The position numbers were made by a program, and so were the translations under genes. Under the pieces are notes generated by a model. The model had not been told where the DNA came from and did not search any database. It saw nothing but the letters and a program-made list of their open reading frames with translations. A stretch of 64,000 nucleotides of DNA from Shewanella sp. AS1 (GTDB lineage Bacteria; Pseudomonadota; Gammaproteobacteria; Enterobacterales; Shewanellaceae): NCBI RefSeq assembly GCF_021412565.1, contig NZ_JAKCLJ010000014.1:27743-91742 (forward strand), read 5' to 3'. Positions 35,413 through 45,156 of the stretch are shown one piece after another. Position 1 is the stretch's first letter. Each line of letters opens with the position of its first letter.

Positions 35413-36478
35413 AGCTCTCTCCTAATAATGAACTAATCTCGGCCAAACAGATATCCATACCATTAGACTGTGGCTCACCATTCATCTTGTCTTTTAGTCG
35501 TGCTAACACCTCTTGCTGCAAGAGCAGATCAAGCTGCTCCACTATGGCGCTGGCATCCTGCTCACAGGAAAGCACTAACCCGCGCTGAGCACAGTGCTTA
35601 ATCCGGTTAGGCTGATCTTTAGACACGGCAACTGCCAACGTGGGAATTTTTAATGCTATCGCTTGCAACAAGGTATCGCCGCCACTGAGCACGGCAGCTC
35701 TGGCGCAAGCCAGTAAATTGATAAACTCAAAGCTGCTTAACTGGTTAATCGCAATTATCCCCTCTAACTCGGGCAGAGGATTAGGGTAATTAGGCCCAAA
35801 GACCATCACACTCTTCACGCCAGAAGCTTGATAGTAGCGCTGCGCCGCCTGTGCAAAACGATCCGCTGCCAGCGCATTCCCTCTTCTATGACCTCCAGAC
35901 CCGGCACTGTAAAGCAGATATTCCTGCGGCTGAAGCTGATATCGGTGCAGCAGAGCCTGTTGCATCGATTGCGTAGGATGAGGGAATATGGCACCAGTAA
36001 AAACAGGCGGCCTGCAATCAAACAGCTTAAGCTTCCATCTCTCAAAACCGCTGATATCACCCATCACATACTCTGGCTGCACGACCCAATGACAGTCGGT
36101 GACCCGTGCCCGGCCTATTTTCATGCCTCGCGCACGCTTGCGCCTATGTTGACTGATGAAGACCACTTTCGCCCCGCAGTTATGCGCATGTTTGAGCTGA
36201 GCCTTTCGACCTGAGGCATCAAAAATCACCAGATCGGGCTTAAATTGCGAGATGACTTGATTGACCTCAACAGTACACAGAGTCGGATTATCGGGAGTTT
36301 GATGAGATGGAAAAGGGCAGTCAGCGATATATGATGCATGACGGTTGAGCACAAACTCGATTTGGGCATCTGGCCATTGCGCCAGAATCCCATTGGCAAG
36401 GATCACAGAGCGCATATACTCTCCGATCCCCTTTATATCTGATACGGGTACAAACAAAATTTTTGGCGCCATCGACAT
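35402..36478 (-). CDS. GT-B-fold glycosyltransferase-like protein, paralogue 1
   Basis: A 358-residue protein. MurG-like features are the N-terminal PVSDIKGIGEYMRS loop, a central YSAGSGGHRRGN and a C-terminal SGGDTLLQAIALKIPTLAVAV donor-site motif. It is strongly similar along its whole length to the protein encoded at 36594-37676, so the two arose by tandem duplication. The second Gly of the paralogue's AGGGTLLQ is Asp here. It probably transfers a core sugar. Exact activity unknown. Confidence 0.72.
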   Translation of the reverse strand: MSMAPKILFVPVSDIKGIGEYMRSVILANGILAQWPDAQIEFVLNRHASYIADCPFPSHQTPDNPTLCTVEVNQVISQFKPDLVIFDASGRKAQLKHAHNCGAKVVFISQHRRKRARGMKIGRARVTDCHWVVQPEYVMGDISGFERWKLKLFDCRPPVFTGAIFPHPTQSMQQALLHRYQLQPQEYLLYSAGSGGHRRGNALAADRFAQAAQRYYQASGVKSVMVFGPNYPNPLPELEGIIAINQLSSFEFINLLACARAAVLSGGDTLLQAIALKIPTLAVAVSKDQPNRIKHCAQRGLVLSCEQDASAIVEQLDLLLQQEVLARLKDKMNGEPQSNGMDICLAEISSLLGESFAN

Positions 36479-36593
36479 CGAAGGGTTCCCTAATGCCTAC
36501 TCACTAGGCAATTGTTAAACATTTCTAAACTCTTAATCACTCAACGTAAAATAATGACTCGTTATAAACTCATTATGATAATCCACTACGAAT

Positions 36594-37676
36594 TCACCCC
36601 TTGGCTGCCCGCTCACTCAATAGCCGGGTAATTTCAGCCATACAGATATCCAGCCCGTGCTGGGCCTGCTCTTTCACCATATTGTCCCGTAACTGCGCCG
36701 ACACCTGAGGCTGTAACAGACCATCAATTTCAGCCAGCATTGCCGAAGCATCCGCCTCACACGTTAAGGCTAAACCACGTGCGACGCAGTGCTTAATGCG
36801 TCTGGGCTGATCCTTAGAGACAGGCACAGCCAAAATAGGCACCTGTAAGGCGATGGCCTGGAGCAAGGTGCCGCCCCCGGCAAGAATAGCCGCTTTTGCC
36901 CCAGCGAGCAGATTGATGAACTCGAAACTGCTTAGCTGCTTGATCGCGATAACTCCCTCCAATTTCGGCAAAGGCTTGGGATAATTGGGGCCAAACACCA
37001 TCACACTCACAATACCTGATTTGGCAGAATGTTCCTGGGCGGCTTTAGCAAAGCGATCGACAACCAGCTCATCACCATCCCTATGCCCTCCAGAGCCGGC
37101 GCTATAAATCAGGTACTCTTGAGCCTGTATCTGGAATTTATCGAATAATGCCTGCTGTATGGCTTTATCGGGACGAGGAAACAGTGCACCGGTAAAAATG
37201 GGCAGCTTGCAATTAAACAACTTCAGCTTGAGCTTTTCCCAAAGCGAAATATCACCGATGGCAAACTTAGGCTGCACCACCCAATGACTGTCGGTCACTA
37301 AGGCGCGCCCTATCCTCATCCCCCGAGCCCGCTTACGCTTATGCTGACTGATGAACACCACCTTGGCACCTAGACGGCGAGCATGTTCCATCTGCGCCTT
37401 GCGACCCGATGCATCGAATATCACCACATCAGGTTTGACTTGTGATACTAGCCTATTCACTTCTTTGACATGCTTAGTTGGTGAGGTCTCGACAAAATGC
37501 ACCGGAAACTCACAGCTATCGGCATAGGGAACATGACGATTCAGCACAAATTCGATACGTGCATCAGGCCAACAGCGTTTTATCTCATGGGCAATAATGG
37601 TCGAGCGTATATACTCCCCAATGCCTTTTTGAGTAGAGACAGGGATAAACAAAAATGTTGGCGCGGCTGACATCAA
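36594..37676 (-). CDS. GT-B-fold glycosyltransferase-like protein, paralogue 2
   Basis: 360 residues with the same plan as its neighbour: PVSTQKGIGEYIRS at the start, VIFDASGRKAQMEHARRLGAK, the central YSAGSGGHRDGD and AGGGTLLQAIALQVPILAVPV near the C-terminus. Long runs are shared with the 35402-36478 product (for instance FISQH, SSFEFINLLA). The genes are separated by 115 bp, with no promoter evident. It likely belongs to LPS core assembly. Confidence 0.72.
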   Translation of the reverse strand: MMSAAPTFLFIPVSTQKGIGEYIRSTIIAHEIKRCWPDARIEFVLNRHVPYADSCEFPVHFVETSPTKHVKEVNRLVSQVKPDVVIFDASGRKAQMEHARRLGAKVVFISQHKRKRARGMRIGRALVTDSHWVVQPKFAIGDISLWEKLKLKLFNCKLPIFTGALFPRPDKAIQQALFDKFQIQAQEYLIYSAGSGGHRDGDELVVDRFAKAAQEHSAKSGIVSVMVFGPNYPKPLPKLEGVIAIKQLSSFEFINLLAGAKAAILAGGGTLLQAIALQVPILAVPVSKDQPRRIKHCVARGLALTCEADASAMLAEIDGLLQPQVSAQLRDNMVKEQAQHGLDICMAEITRLLSERAAKG

Positions 37677-37855
37677 ATCTATTCCTACAGCCCTGCTATG
37701 GGGCCATTATCAAATTTATCTTAATCACTGGCTAACTTGGCTTAAACTACTGCCCTTGCAACAGCACTGCAGTTAGCGAATAAAGTTTATCACTCATGCA
37801 AGATTGTGTTGAGCACTCAGGTTCGGGGCTCTTACTCTAGGCTCTGATTATGAAC

Positions 37856-38890
37856 TTAGTGTCTAGCTAAGCGATCGAACTGAGCTATCACAGGCTCAAC
37901 TTCTATCATGGCCATCAAATTTTCCCCCTTAGCCCGAGTCCCCCAGGGAATATCGCCACTACGCTGACGGGCTATCGCCTCATCATAGACACTGACCACA
38001 TAATCCAGGCAGGTATAAGGGCCGGTTCGTCCGGGATTAGAATGGGCATAGAGACCTATGACAGGCGTCCCTTGGGTCACTGCCATATGGGCGGGTCCCG
38101 TATCAGGAGCGATGACAATACTGGCCCGCTTCAATACCGCCAAAAGTTGCGTCAAGGAGGTCTTACCGACCCAATCCTCAAACTCATGCTTGGCCGCTCG
38201 CTGAATATCCTGGGCAAGATCCCGCTCCAGTTGCGCCGGCCCGCCACACAGCAACACACGATAACCCGATTCAAAGGCATGATCGGCAACTTGAGCATAA
38301 CGCTCGGGCAACCAGTTGCGCTCAGCCTTACTCGCAGCCGCGCAGATCACTAAGGTTTTCTGCCCATCTGGGGTAATCTGGCGGGCAAATTCACTGTCGG
38401 AATCAGGCACGGGAATATGCCAGCTAGGAGTAAAATCCACCACCCCAATGGCCTTGGCAAAGCCCATAAACCCCTCCAGCACATGGGGGGTCGCCAGCGG
38501 CTCAACCTTATGGTTGGTCACCAGCCACTGTCCCTCTTTGGCTCGGGCACGGTCGAAACCGATACGTTTTTTCGCCGATATCATCAAGGACGCTAGGCTT
38601 GCCCTCAGTGCCACCTGCATATGCAGCAGGATATCGAATTTTTGCCCGGCTAGGGCTTTTTTGAGCTCCCGATAGCTGCGCCAACCGAGGGATTTATCGA
38701 AAATAACGAAATCGATCCCTGGCAGATGTTTTAACAGCTGATACTCGACCTTACCTATCACCCAGGTGATGGTTAAATGGGGATATTGGCGCTGAATGGC
38801 CTGCACCATGGCCACCGCATGGCAAACATCACCAATTGCAGATAAACGTAATAAACATAAAGAATTAGATGATTGCAGATTTAAACTCAT
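37856..38890 (-). CDS. Glycosyltransferase family 9 (heptosyltransferase-type)
   Basis: 344 residues. The GT9 N-terminus LCLLRLSAIGDVCHAVAMVQAIQ, the central LVICAAASKAERNW and the ADP-heptose site VIAPDTGPAHMAVTQGTPVIGLYA are all present. It adds L-glycero-D-manno-heptose to the Kdo or first heptose of the LPS core. It is divergent from kdkA and near waaA, as expected for the inner-core locus. Whether it is heptosyltransferase I or a later one is not certain; N-terminal features fit WaaC. Confidence 0.88.
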   Translation of the reverse strand: MSLNLQSSNSLCLLRLSAIGDVCHAVAMVQAIQRQYPHLTITWVIGKVEYQLLKHLPGIDFVIFDKSLGWRSYRELKKALAGQKFDILLHMQVALRASLASLMISAKKRIGFDRARAKEGQWLVTNHKVEPLATPHVLEGFMGFAKAIGVVDFTPSWHIPVPDSDSEFARQITPDGQKTLVICAAASKAERNWLPERYAQVADHAFESGYRVLLCGGPAQLERDLAQDIQRAAKHEFEDWVGKTSLTQLLAVLKRASIVIAPDTGPAHMAVTQGTPVIGLYAHSNPGRTGPYTCLDYVVSVYDEAIARQRSGDIPWGTRAKGENLMAMIEVEPVIAQFDRLARH

Positions 38891-39213
38891 AAAATTTAAG
38901 ATCGCTCGGATTAAGGGTCAGGGTGCTCCGACCCGAGTTTAATGTAGAATAGGTATAGGTTCCATGTTTCGGCGGCATTCAGCCATAAAATATCCCTGAC
39001 AATGACTCAAATCGCCATTTTTCCCGTAAAGCTTTGCCGCAAACCTTTTCCGCAAAGCTAGCCAAATAAACAAAGTTAAGTTGGCATGCTGAGCTAACGA
39101 ATATCAGCAGTGTGATTCAAATGCTTTAATAGAAAGCTAAACTTTTCGGCACACACTGAAAATGCAGTACAATGAGCCAAAACTTCTTGCACCATCAACT
39201 GAACCGACAATTT
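38891..39213. other. Divergent intergenic region between the GT9 gene and kdkA
   Basis: About 320 bases carrying the two divergent promoters. I see no stable terminator, riboswitch or supported ORF. An alternative upstream start for kdkA lies at 39172. Confidence 0.4.
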
Positions 39214-39936
39214 ATGCAGATTAAAGCCACAGAAACAGGCCATATTGCCTACTGCCAACCTGAAGTAAAGCCTATCACCCCCGACTGGTTTACCTTCGAT
39301 TATTGGCAGGATCTGGGCAACATCAGCGGTTCTTCTACCGGACGTTATACCACCTGGTTTATCAAACCGGCTCCTATAGTCCATACCCAAACTCAATGGG
39401 TGTTGCGCCACTATTATCGTGGCGGGCTCATGGAAAAGTTCAGCCGCGACGCCTATCTCTACACAGGCCTGCATCGCACCCGCGCCATCACCGAACTCAA
39501 ACTCTTAGCCTTGCTCCATAGCGAAGGGTTTGCAGTGCCTAAGCCAATTGCGGCCCAGGTTCAGCGCAGCGGCATACACTATCGTGGTGATATCATTATC
39601 GAGCGGATCCAAGGTGCACAGGATCTACTTGCCCAGCTATCGGACTCGCCTATGAGCGACAGCCTGTGGCAAAAACTGGGAGCCTTAATTGCCACATTCC
39701 ACCAGCGTGGGGTCTATCACGCCGATCTGAACATCAAAAACATCCTGATCTGTGATGACACCTTTACCCTGATCGATTTCGATCGCGGCGCCATTCGTCC
39801 CCCGGCGAAAAAGTGGCAACAGGCCAATCTGGATCGCCTGCTACGCTCCTTCAACAAAGAGAAAGGCAAATTGCCCAGTCTGCATTTTACCGAGCAGAAC
39901 TGGCAACAACTGCTGACAGGTTACGGCTCGCTATAG
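39214..39936 (+). CDS. kdkA: 3-deoxy-D-manno-octulosonic acid kinase KdkA
   Basis: Phosphorylates Kdo on lipid A in bacteria with a single-Kdo core, such as Haemophilus, Vibrio and Shewanella. 240 residues from ATG 39214; an in-frame ATG at 39172 adds 14 residues and neither has a clear ribosome site. Kinase motifs are WVLRHYYRGGLM, the catalytic loop GVYHADLNIKNILI and the metal motif FTLIDFDRGAIR. It is convergent with waaA. Confidence 0.9.
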   Translation: MQIKATETGHIAYCQPEVKPITPDWFTFDYWQDLGNISGSSTGRYTTWFIKPAPIVHTQTQWVLRHYYRGGLMEKFSRDAYLYTGLHRTRAITELKLLALLHSEGFAVPKPIAAQVQRSGIHYRGDIIIERIQGAQDLLAQLSDSPMSDSLWQKLGALIATFHQRGVYHADLNIKNILICDDTFTLIDFDRGAIRPPAKKWQQANLDRLLRSFNKEKGKLPSLHFTEQNWQQLLTGYGSL

Positions 39937-39949
39937 ATGCAAGGCCAAG

Positions 39950-41215
39950 TTATACCTCGATTATCCGGCAGGCCATAGCCAACTGCTTAGTGAGGGCGCC
40001 TCGGTTGGCTTCAACCACTTTCAGCCCCGCCTCTCGAGCCACCAGGTAGGCTGCCTTATCATCAAATTTCTCTGTCAGATGAAAAGAGAGATCATCGGCA
40101 GAGCTCACCAACGCTAGGGCACCTGCATCACGCAACATTTGAGCAATCTCGGCAAAATCCCTGTAGTTGGGGCCCATATAGACAGGCAAACCAAGCGCCG
40201 CAGGCTCCAGCGGATTGTGGCCGCCATGCACTATCAGACTACCGCCGACAAAGGCCTGATCCGCCGCACCATAGAAGCTGAGCAACTCGCCCATTGTGTC
40301 CCCCAGCATCACCTGGGTAGATAAATCAACCTGTTCCTTTCGGCTTCGCCTTGCTAGGCTTAACCCTGCCGCCTTGATGCGACTGGCCGCCAGCTCAAAC
40401 TGTTCTGGGTGCCTTGGCACCATCACCAGCAAGGCTTCAGGATAACGGATCAACAGATTCTGGTGGGCGGCAATAATGGCCTCAAACTCGCCGGGATGCA
40501 CGCTCCCCGCCACCCATACAGGTATCTCCTTCCTTTGCCAATCGCTGCGCAGCGCCATGGCTTTATCTATATGGGTCTGGTCAATGGTCAAATCGAACTT
40601 CAGACTACCGCACACCTGCACCTTTTCAGGCGCAACACCCAAGGCGATAAACCGCTCGGCGGCCTGGGCGGATTGCGCCGCGATCCCGTCTAAGGATCTC
40701 AGCATAGGCGTGGTTAATTTGGGCCACTTGCTATACTGCTGAGCCGATTTTTCCGACAGCCTGGCATTGGCCAACATCAGCTGCACTCCATGCTTTTTGG
40801 CTTGATGCACAAGATTAGGCCAAAGCTCAGTCTCCATTATGATGCAGTGCCTTGGCTGAATCTGCTTAAGAAAGCGCTTAATGCTCCAAGGTAAATCGAA
40901 AGGCAGATAGCAATGCTGAACTGTATCACCCAAGGCCTTCACCACCTCGGCAGAGCCAGTGGGACTTGTAGTGGTCACAGTAATACTCAGTTTGGGATAT
41001 TGCGCCATCAGCTGTTTTATCAGAGGAATAGCCGCCAGAGTTTCCCCCATGGATACCGAGTGGATCAGTAAATCTGTCTGTTTAAGCGCGGTTAGACCAA
41101 AACGTTCACCCCAGCGGTGACGGTAATCGGCACTCTTCAATGCCCGAAAAGTTAAATAGAGCAGTAGCAGGGGAAGCAGCAGATACAGCAGAGCCGAATA
41201 GAGAGTACGATTCAT
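39950..41215 (-). CDS. waaA: 3-deoxy-D-manno-octulosonic acid transferase WaaA (KdtA)
   Basis: Adds Kdo to lipid IVA at the inner membrane. 421 residues with an N-terminal membrane anchor (LYLLLPLLLLYLTF), the conserved RWGERFG, HSVSMGETLAAIPLIK, METELWPNLV and the nucleotide site FVGGSLIVHGGHNPLEPAALGLPV. Co-occurrence with kdkA suggests a monofunctional enzyme giving Kdo-4-phosphate. It ends 13 bp from kdkA, convergently. Confidence 0.95.
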   Translation of the reverse strand: MNRTLYSALLYLLLPLLLLYLTFRALKSADYRHRWGERFGLTALKQTDLLIHSVSMGETLAAIPLIKQLMAQYPKLSITVTTTSPTGSAEVVKALGDTVQHCYLPFDLPWSIKRFLKQIQPRHCIIMETELWPNLVHQAKKHGVQLMLANARLSEKSAQQYSKWPKLTTPMLRSLDGIAAQSAQAAERFIALGVAPEKVQVCGSLKFDLTIDQTHIDKAMALRSDWQRKEIPVWVAGSVHPGEFEAIIAAHQNLLIRYPEALLVMVPRHPEQFELAASRIKAAGLSLARRSRKEQVDLSTQVMLGDTMGELLSFYGAADQAFVGGSLIVHGGHNPLEPAALGLPVYMGPNYRDFAEIAQMLRDAGALALVSSADDLSFHLTEKFDDKAAYLVAREAGLKVVEANRGALTKQLAMACRIIEV

Positions 41216-41502
41216 AAAATAGTGACTTGGCTAAAATAATTTTGCTTAAAAAAGATAATTTTAGCATGCCAAGTCCACATAAACACACCATGACGGCCAA
41301 TTGGCTGCAGATTGATTGACATTTAAGGTGGGGCTGTTTAACTTGCTAGTCGGCTAAAGCCCAGAACACTATGTCTAAAACATTAAGTCCAGAGCAAGCT
41401 GTTTTCTTGCCTCGCTTTTGTTCAGACAGGCTTAGTCATGCTAGGCGCGAGCATCAACTATAATAAACGCGTCCTCTTGTTTATGACCGATTTAGGATCC
41501 AG

Positions 41503-42159
41503 ATGAAAACCCGCGATAAAATTGTACATGCCAGTTTAGAACTCTTTAACGAGCACGGTGAAAGAAGCATTACGACCAACCACATCGCCTCTCATCTGGG
41601 GATCAGCCCTGGTAATCTCTATTACCACTTCCGCAACAAAGAAGACATTATCCGCTCGATTTTCACCTTGTATGAAGAGCATCTCGAGTCAGGCTTTCAG
41701 CCCTATGAGGGGAAAAGAGTCGATATCGATCTGTTAATCGGCTATTTCGACTCTCTGTTTTATACCATGTGGCAATTTCGTTTCATGTACACCAATCTGG
41801 TCATCATACTCAATCGCGATGAGCAGCTTAACAGCCATTACAAACAGATACATGAACATGTACTGCAACGAGCTTGCGATATTTTGCGCCAGCTGAAACA
41901 GGATGGCATCTTAGTGCTCGATGACAGCGAGATAGTCCCTCTGGCCGACACCATCAGAATGATCGCCTGCTTCTGGATAAGTCACTGTTTGACCCACTCA
42001 AAGACAGCGCAGATCACCAAGAACACCCTGTATCAGGGAGTGTTACGTATGTTAATGATTTTTAAAGCCTATGCCAGTGATGCCGCCAAACCAACATTTA
42101 CCCGTATCGAGCAGCACTATCAGGACTTGGCTCAGAGCGAACAGCAAACGAGTCAGTAA
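41503..42159 (+). CDS. TetR-family transcriptional regulator
   Basis: 218 residues. The N-terminal helix-turn-helix, about 1-50, reads ...ERSITTNHIASHLGIS and PGNLYYHFRNKEDII, a clear TetR DNA-binding domain. The C-terminal ligand/dimer domain, with FYTMWQFRFMYTN, resembles the TetR_C_5-type group seen in Shewanella and Vibrio. The effector and targets are unknown; neither flanking unit is an obvious target. Confidence 0.9.
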   Translation: MKTRDKIVHASLELFNEHGERSITTNHIASHLGISPGNLYYHFRNKEDIIRSIFTLYEEHLESGFQPYEGKRVDIDLLIGYFDSLFYTMWQFRFMYTNLVIILNRDEQLNSHYKQIHEHVLQRACDILRQLKQDGILVLDDSEIVPLADTIRMIACFWISHCLTHSKTAQITKNTLYQGVLRMLMIFKAYASDAAKPTFTRIEQHYQDLAQSEQQTSQ

Positions 42160-42290
42160 CCATCAAAATGGCGCAGCGACAGGCCATCATTTCTGAACAA
42201 ATATTTTACATTTCAGATTAATTTTTATTATGGGAAATTTGCTCTAGCACTATCTTAGTTAATAGCAATAAAAAAGAGGTGGCGCCAAGC

Positions 42291-42404
42291 CTATTTAAGG
42301 TTAGAATTCGCCCATTCGGTAATCCAATCGTCATAATAAACATCTAACAGAAGCACGAGCCAGACGACGGCAAACATAAATACAATTAGGCTAAACTTAC
42401 TCAT
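42291..42404 (-). CDS. Small single-helix membrane protein (37 aa)
   Basis: A short frame, MSKFSLIVFMFAVVW onward, with one continuous hydrophobic helix (about 5-20) and an acidic/aromatic tail ending NSNLK. AGGTG lies about 9 bases upstream of the ATG. It is alone in the 368-base gap between the tetR gene and kbl. Composition is that of genuine bacterial small membrane proteins, but there is no family evidence. Function unknown. Confidence 0.45.
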   Translation of the reverse strand: MSKFSLIVFMFAVVWLVLLLDVYYDDWITEWANSNLK

Positions 42405-42527
42405 TCGCACAGCACCTATAATCACCACTATCAAGCTGTGAAAACTGAAATAAGCCATGCCTCAATTGAGCCGTTTTCAGCATCGAGTAGATGATAAACA
42501 AAATCATATTTAAGAAGGAGACACCCG

Positions 42528-43721
42528 GTGGCAAAGACCTCATTCTACGATCAGATAAATCAACAGCTTGCTGAAGTTAAGGCAGAAGGCCTCTACAAGA
42601 GCGAGCGTGTAATTGTCTCTCCTCAACAAACCGAAATCCAAGTCAACGGCGCTCAGGTTGTCAACTTCTGTGCTAACAACTACCTGGGACTGGCTAACCA
42701 TCCAGAGCTGATTTCCGCAGCCCAACAGGGACTAAGCGATCACGGCTTTGGTATGGCCTCTGTGCGTTTTATCTGCGGCACCCAAGATATCCATAAACAA
42801 CTGGAATCCAGCCTGAGTGAATTTTTAGGCATGGAAGACACCATACTCTACTCCTCCTGCTTCGATGCCAACGCGGGTCTGTTCGAAACCCTGTTAGGTC
42901 CGGAAGACGCTATCGTGTCAGATGCCCTAAACCATGCTTCGATTATCGACGGTGTGCGTCTTTGTAAGGCGAAGCGTTTCCGCTATGCCAATAACGATAT
43001 GGCGGATCTAGAAGCTCAACTGCAGGCGGCACAAGCTGCGGGCGCCCGTCATATTCTTATCGCCACCGACGGCGTATTTTCTATGGATGGCGTCATAGCC
43101 AACCTCAAAGGTGTGTGCGATCTTGCCGACAAATATGGCGCCTTGGTGATGGTAGATGACTCTCACGCCGTTGGATTTGTGGGCCAGAACGGTCGTGGTA
43201 CCCATGAATACTGCGATGTATTAGACAGAGTAGACATCATCACAGGTACACTAGGTAAGGCGCTGGGCGGCGCATCGGGAGGCTTCACTTCTGGCAAGAA
43301 AGAGGTGATCGACTGGTTACGTCAGCGCTCACGTCCTTATCTGTTCTCTAACTCTTTGGCCCCTTCAATTGTCACAGCCTCTATCCGTGTGCTGGAGATG
43401 CTCAAATCGGGTCAGGCACTGAGGGAAGCGGTATGGGAAAACAGCCGTTACTTCCGTGAGAAGATGACCGCCGCCGGTTTCACCTTAGGCGGCGCCGATC
43501 ACGCCATCATCCCAGTCATGATTGGCGATGCCAAGCTGGCCAGCGATTTTGCTAACCGTCTGCTGGCAGAAAATATCTATGTCATTGGTTTCTCTTTCCC
43601 TGTGGTACCTAAAGGTCAGGCTCGCATCCGCACTCAGATGTCTGCAGCTCATACCCGTGAACAGTTAGATCGTGCAATCGATGCCTTTACTCGTATCGCT
43701 AAAGAGATGGCGATTATTTAG
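42528..43721 (+). CDS. kbl: 2-amino-3-ketobutyrate coenzyme A ligase (glycine C-acetyltransferase)
   Basis: A PLP enzyme of 397 residues that splits 2-amino-3-oxobutyrate into glycine and acetyl-CoA, the second step of threonine breakdown. The PLP lysine is in [14 protein letters not shown]; other marks are [11 protein letters not shown] and [16 protein letters not shown]. The start is a GTG at 42528 behind a strong AAGGAG (42514-42519). It is followed 9 bp later by tdh, the step before it. Confidence 0.97.
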   Translation: MAKTSFYDQINQQLAEVKAEGLYKSERVIVSPQQTEIQVNGAQVVNFCANNYLGLANHPELISAAQQGLSDHGFGMASVRFICGTQDIHKQLESSLSEFLGMEDTILYSSCFDANAGLFETLLGPEDAIVSDALNHASIIDGVRLCKAKRFRYANNDMADLEAQLQAAQAAGARHILIATDGVFSMDGVIANLKGVCDLADKYGALVMVDDSHAVGFVGQNGRGTHEYCDVLDRVDIITGTLGKALGGASGGFTSGKKEVIDWLRQRSRPYLFSNSLAPSIVTASIRVLEMLKSGQALREAVWENSRYFREKMTAAGFTLGGADHAIIPVMIGDAKLASDFANRLLAENIYVIGFSFPVVPKGQARIRTQMSAAHTREQLDRAIDAFTRIAKEMAII

Positions 43722-43730
43722 GATTTAAAA

Positions 43731-44756
43731 ATGAAAGCATTAAGTAAATTAAAGCCTGAAGAAGGCATCTGGATGGTTGATGCGCCTAAGCCCGAGCTTG
43801 GCCATAACGATCTGCTGATTAAGATCCGTAAAACCGCCATCTGTGGTACCGATGTGCATATCTACAACTGGGATGAATGGTCACAAAAAACCATTCCCGT
43901 GCCTATGGTTGTCGGTCACGAATATGTGGGCGAAGTGGTTGGCATCGGCCAGGAAGTACGCGGATTCAATATAGGTGATCGCGTATCCGGCGAAGGTCAT
44001 ATTACCTGTGGCCACTGCCGTAACTGCCGCGCCGGTCGCACCCACCTGTGCCGCAACACCTCAGGTGTTGGGGTGAATCGCGAAGGCTCTTTTGCCGAAT
44101 ATCTGGTGATCCCAGCATTTAACGCCTTTAAGATCCCAGATGATATCTCTGATGAACTGGCTTCGATTTTCGATCCCTTCGGTAACGCAGTGCACACAGC
44201 ACTCTCTTTCGACCTGGTCGGTGAAGATGTGCTGATCACAGGTGCTGGTCCAATCGGCATCATGGCCGCGGCGGTCTGTCGCCATGTAGGCGCGCGTCAC
44301 GTGGTGATCACAGACGTGAACGAATACCGACTGGATCTGGCGAAGAAGATGGGCGCGACACGTGCCGTTAACGTCGCTAAAGAGAATCTTGAAGATGTGA
44401 TGCAGGAACTGGGCATGACCGAAGGCTTCGATGTGGGTCTTGAGATGTCAGGCGTGCCTGTCGCATTCCACTCTATGCTGGATACTATGAATCACGGCGG
44501 CAAAATTGCCATGCTGGGCATTCCCGGCGGTGAGATGGCTATCGACTGGAGCAAGGTGATCTTCAAAGGCTTAATCATCAAAGGCATCTATGGCCGTGAG
44601 ATGTTTGAAACCTGGTACAAGATGGCAAGCCTGATCCAATCTGGTCTGGATATTTCGCCTATCATCACCCATCACTATCCTGTCGATGAGTTCCAGGCGG
44701 GCTTCGATGCCATGCGCTCTGGACAGTCGGGTAAAGTGATCCTCAGCTGGGATTAA
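43731..44756 (+). CDS. tdh: L-threonine 3-dehydrogenase Tdh
   Basis: An NAD- and zinc-dependent alcohol-dehydrogenase-family enzyme, 341 residues. The catalytic zinc Cys38 is in AICGTDVH, with GHEYVGEV. The structural zinc motif is [15 protein letters not shown], and the NAD fold begins [11 protein letters not shown]. Kbl and Tdh together convert threonine to glycine. A G+C-rich stem-loop follows the stop. Confidence 0.97.
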   Translation: MKALSKLKPEEGIWMVDAPKPELGHNDLLIKIRKTAICGTDVHIYNWDEWSQKTIPVPMVVGHEYVGEVVGIGQEVRGFNIGDRVSGEGHITCGHCRNCRAGRTHLCRNTSGVGVNREGSFAEYLVIPAFNAFKIPDDISDELASIFDPFGNAVHTALSFDLVGEDVLITGAGPIGIMAAAVCRHVGARHVVITDVNEYRLDLAKKMGATRAVNVAKENLEDVMQELGMTEGFDVGLEMSGVPVAFHSMLDTMNHGGKIAMLGIPGGEMAIDWSKVIFKGLIIKGIYGREMFETWYKMASLIQSGLDISPIITHHYPVDEFQAGFDAMRSGQSGKVILSWD

Positions 44757-44766
44757 TCCCAAAGTT

Positions 44767-44794
44767 CATGGGGCTGTACTATCACGGCCCCATG
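44767..44794 (+). terminator. Stem-loop after tdh
   Basis: An 11-bp stem (44767-44777 with 44784-44794, one G-T pair) with a 6-nt loop lies 11 bases after the tdh stop. The following bases are only weakly T-rich, so termination may be imperfect. Confidence 0.55.
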
Positions 44795-44836
44795 TTGCAC
44801 ACTTATCTCTAATTACTCAGCTTTTACAGGTTCACT

Positions 44837-45148
44837 ATGTCAGCCTATCAACACCTTAATGTAAGCCAGCTCATTCAGATGCAAGATGAAGGGCAAGCGC
44901 TGCAAATCGTCGATATCCGTGACAGTGCCAGCTTCGCGGCGGCACATATACCCAGTTCAACCAACCTCACCAACGACAATCTGGCGACTTATATCAGCGA
45001 GGCCGACATGGATCAGCCTCTGGTTGTGGTCTGTTATCACGGTATCAGCAGTCAAAACGCAGCCCAGTATCTGCATGAGCAGGGCTTCGATCATGTTTTT
45101 AGCCTGGATGGTGGGTTTTCAGCCTGGCAGCTGGTCAATCCGGTATAA
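44837..45148 (+). CDS. glpE: Thiosulfate sulfurtransferase GlpE (single-domain rhodanese)
   Basis: 103 residues forming one rhodanese domain. The active-site loop is VVCYHGISSQ, with the sulfur-accepting Cys near residue 65; VDIRDSASFAAAHIP is the N-terminal rhodanese signature. It moves sulfur from thiosulfate to cyanide or thioredoxin in vitro. It is followed after 8 bp by glpG, the same pairing as in E. coli, but without the glp regulator or glpD. Confidence 0.93.
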   Translation: MSAYQHLNVSQLIQMQDEGQALQIVDIRDSASFAAAHIPSSTNLTNDNLATYISEADMDQPLVVVCYHGISSQNAAQYLHEQGFDHVFSLDGGFSAWQLVNPV

Positions 45149-45156
45149 ATACCTCT

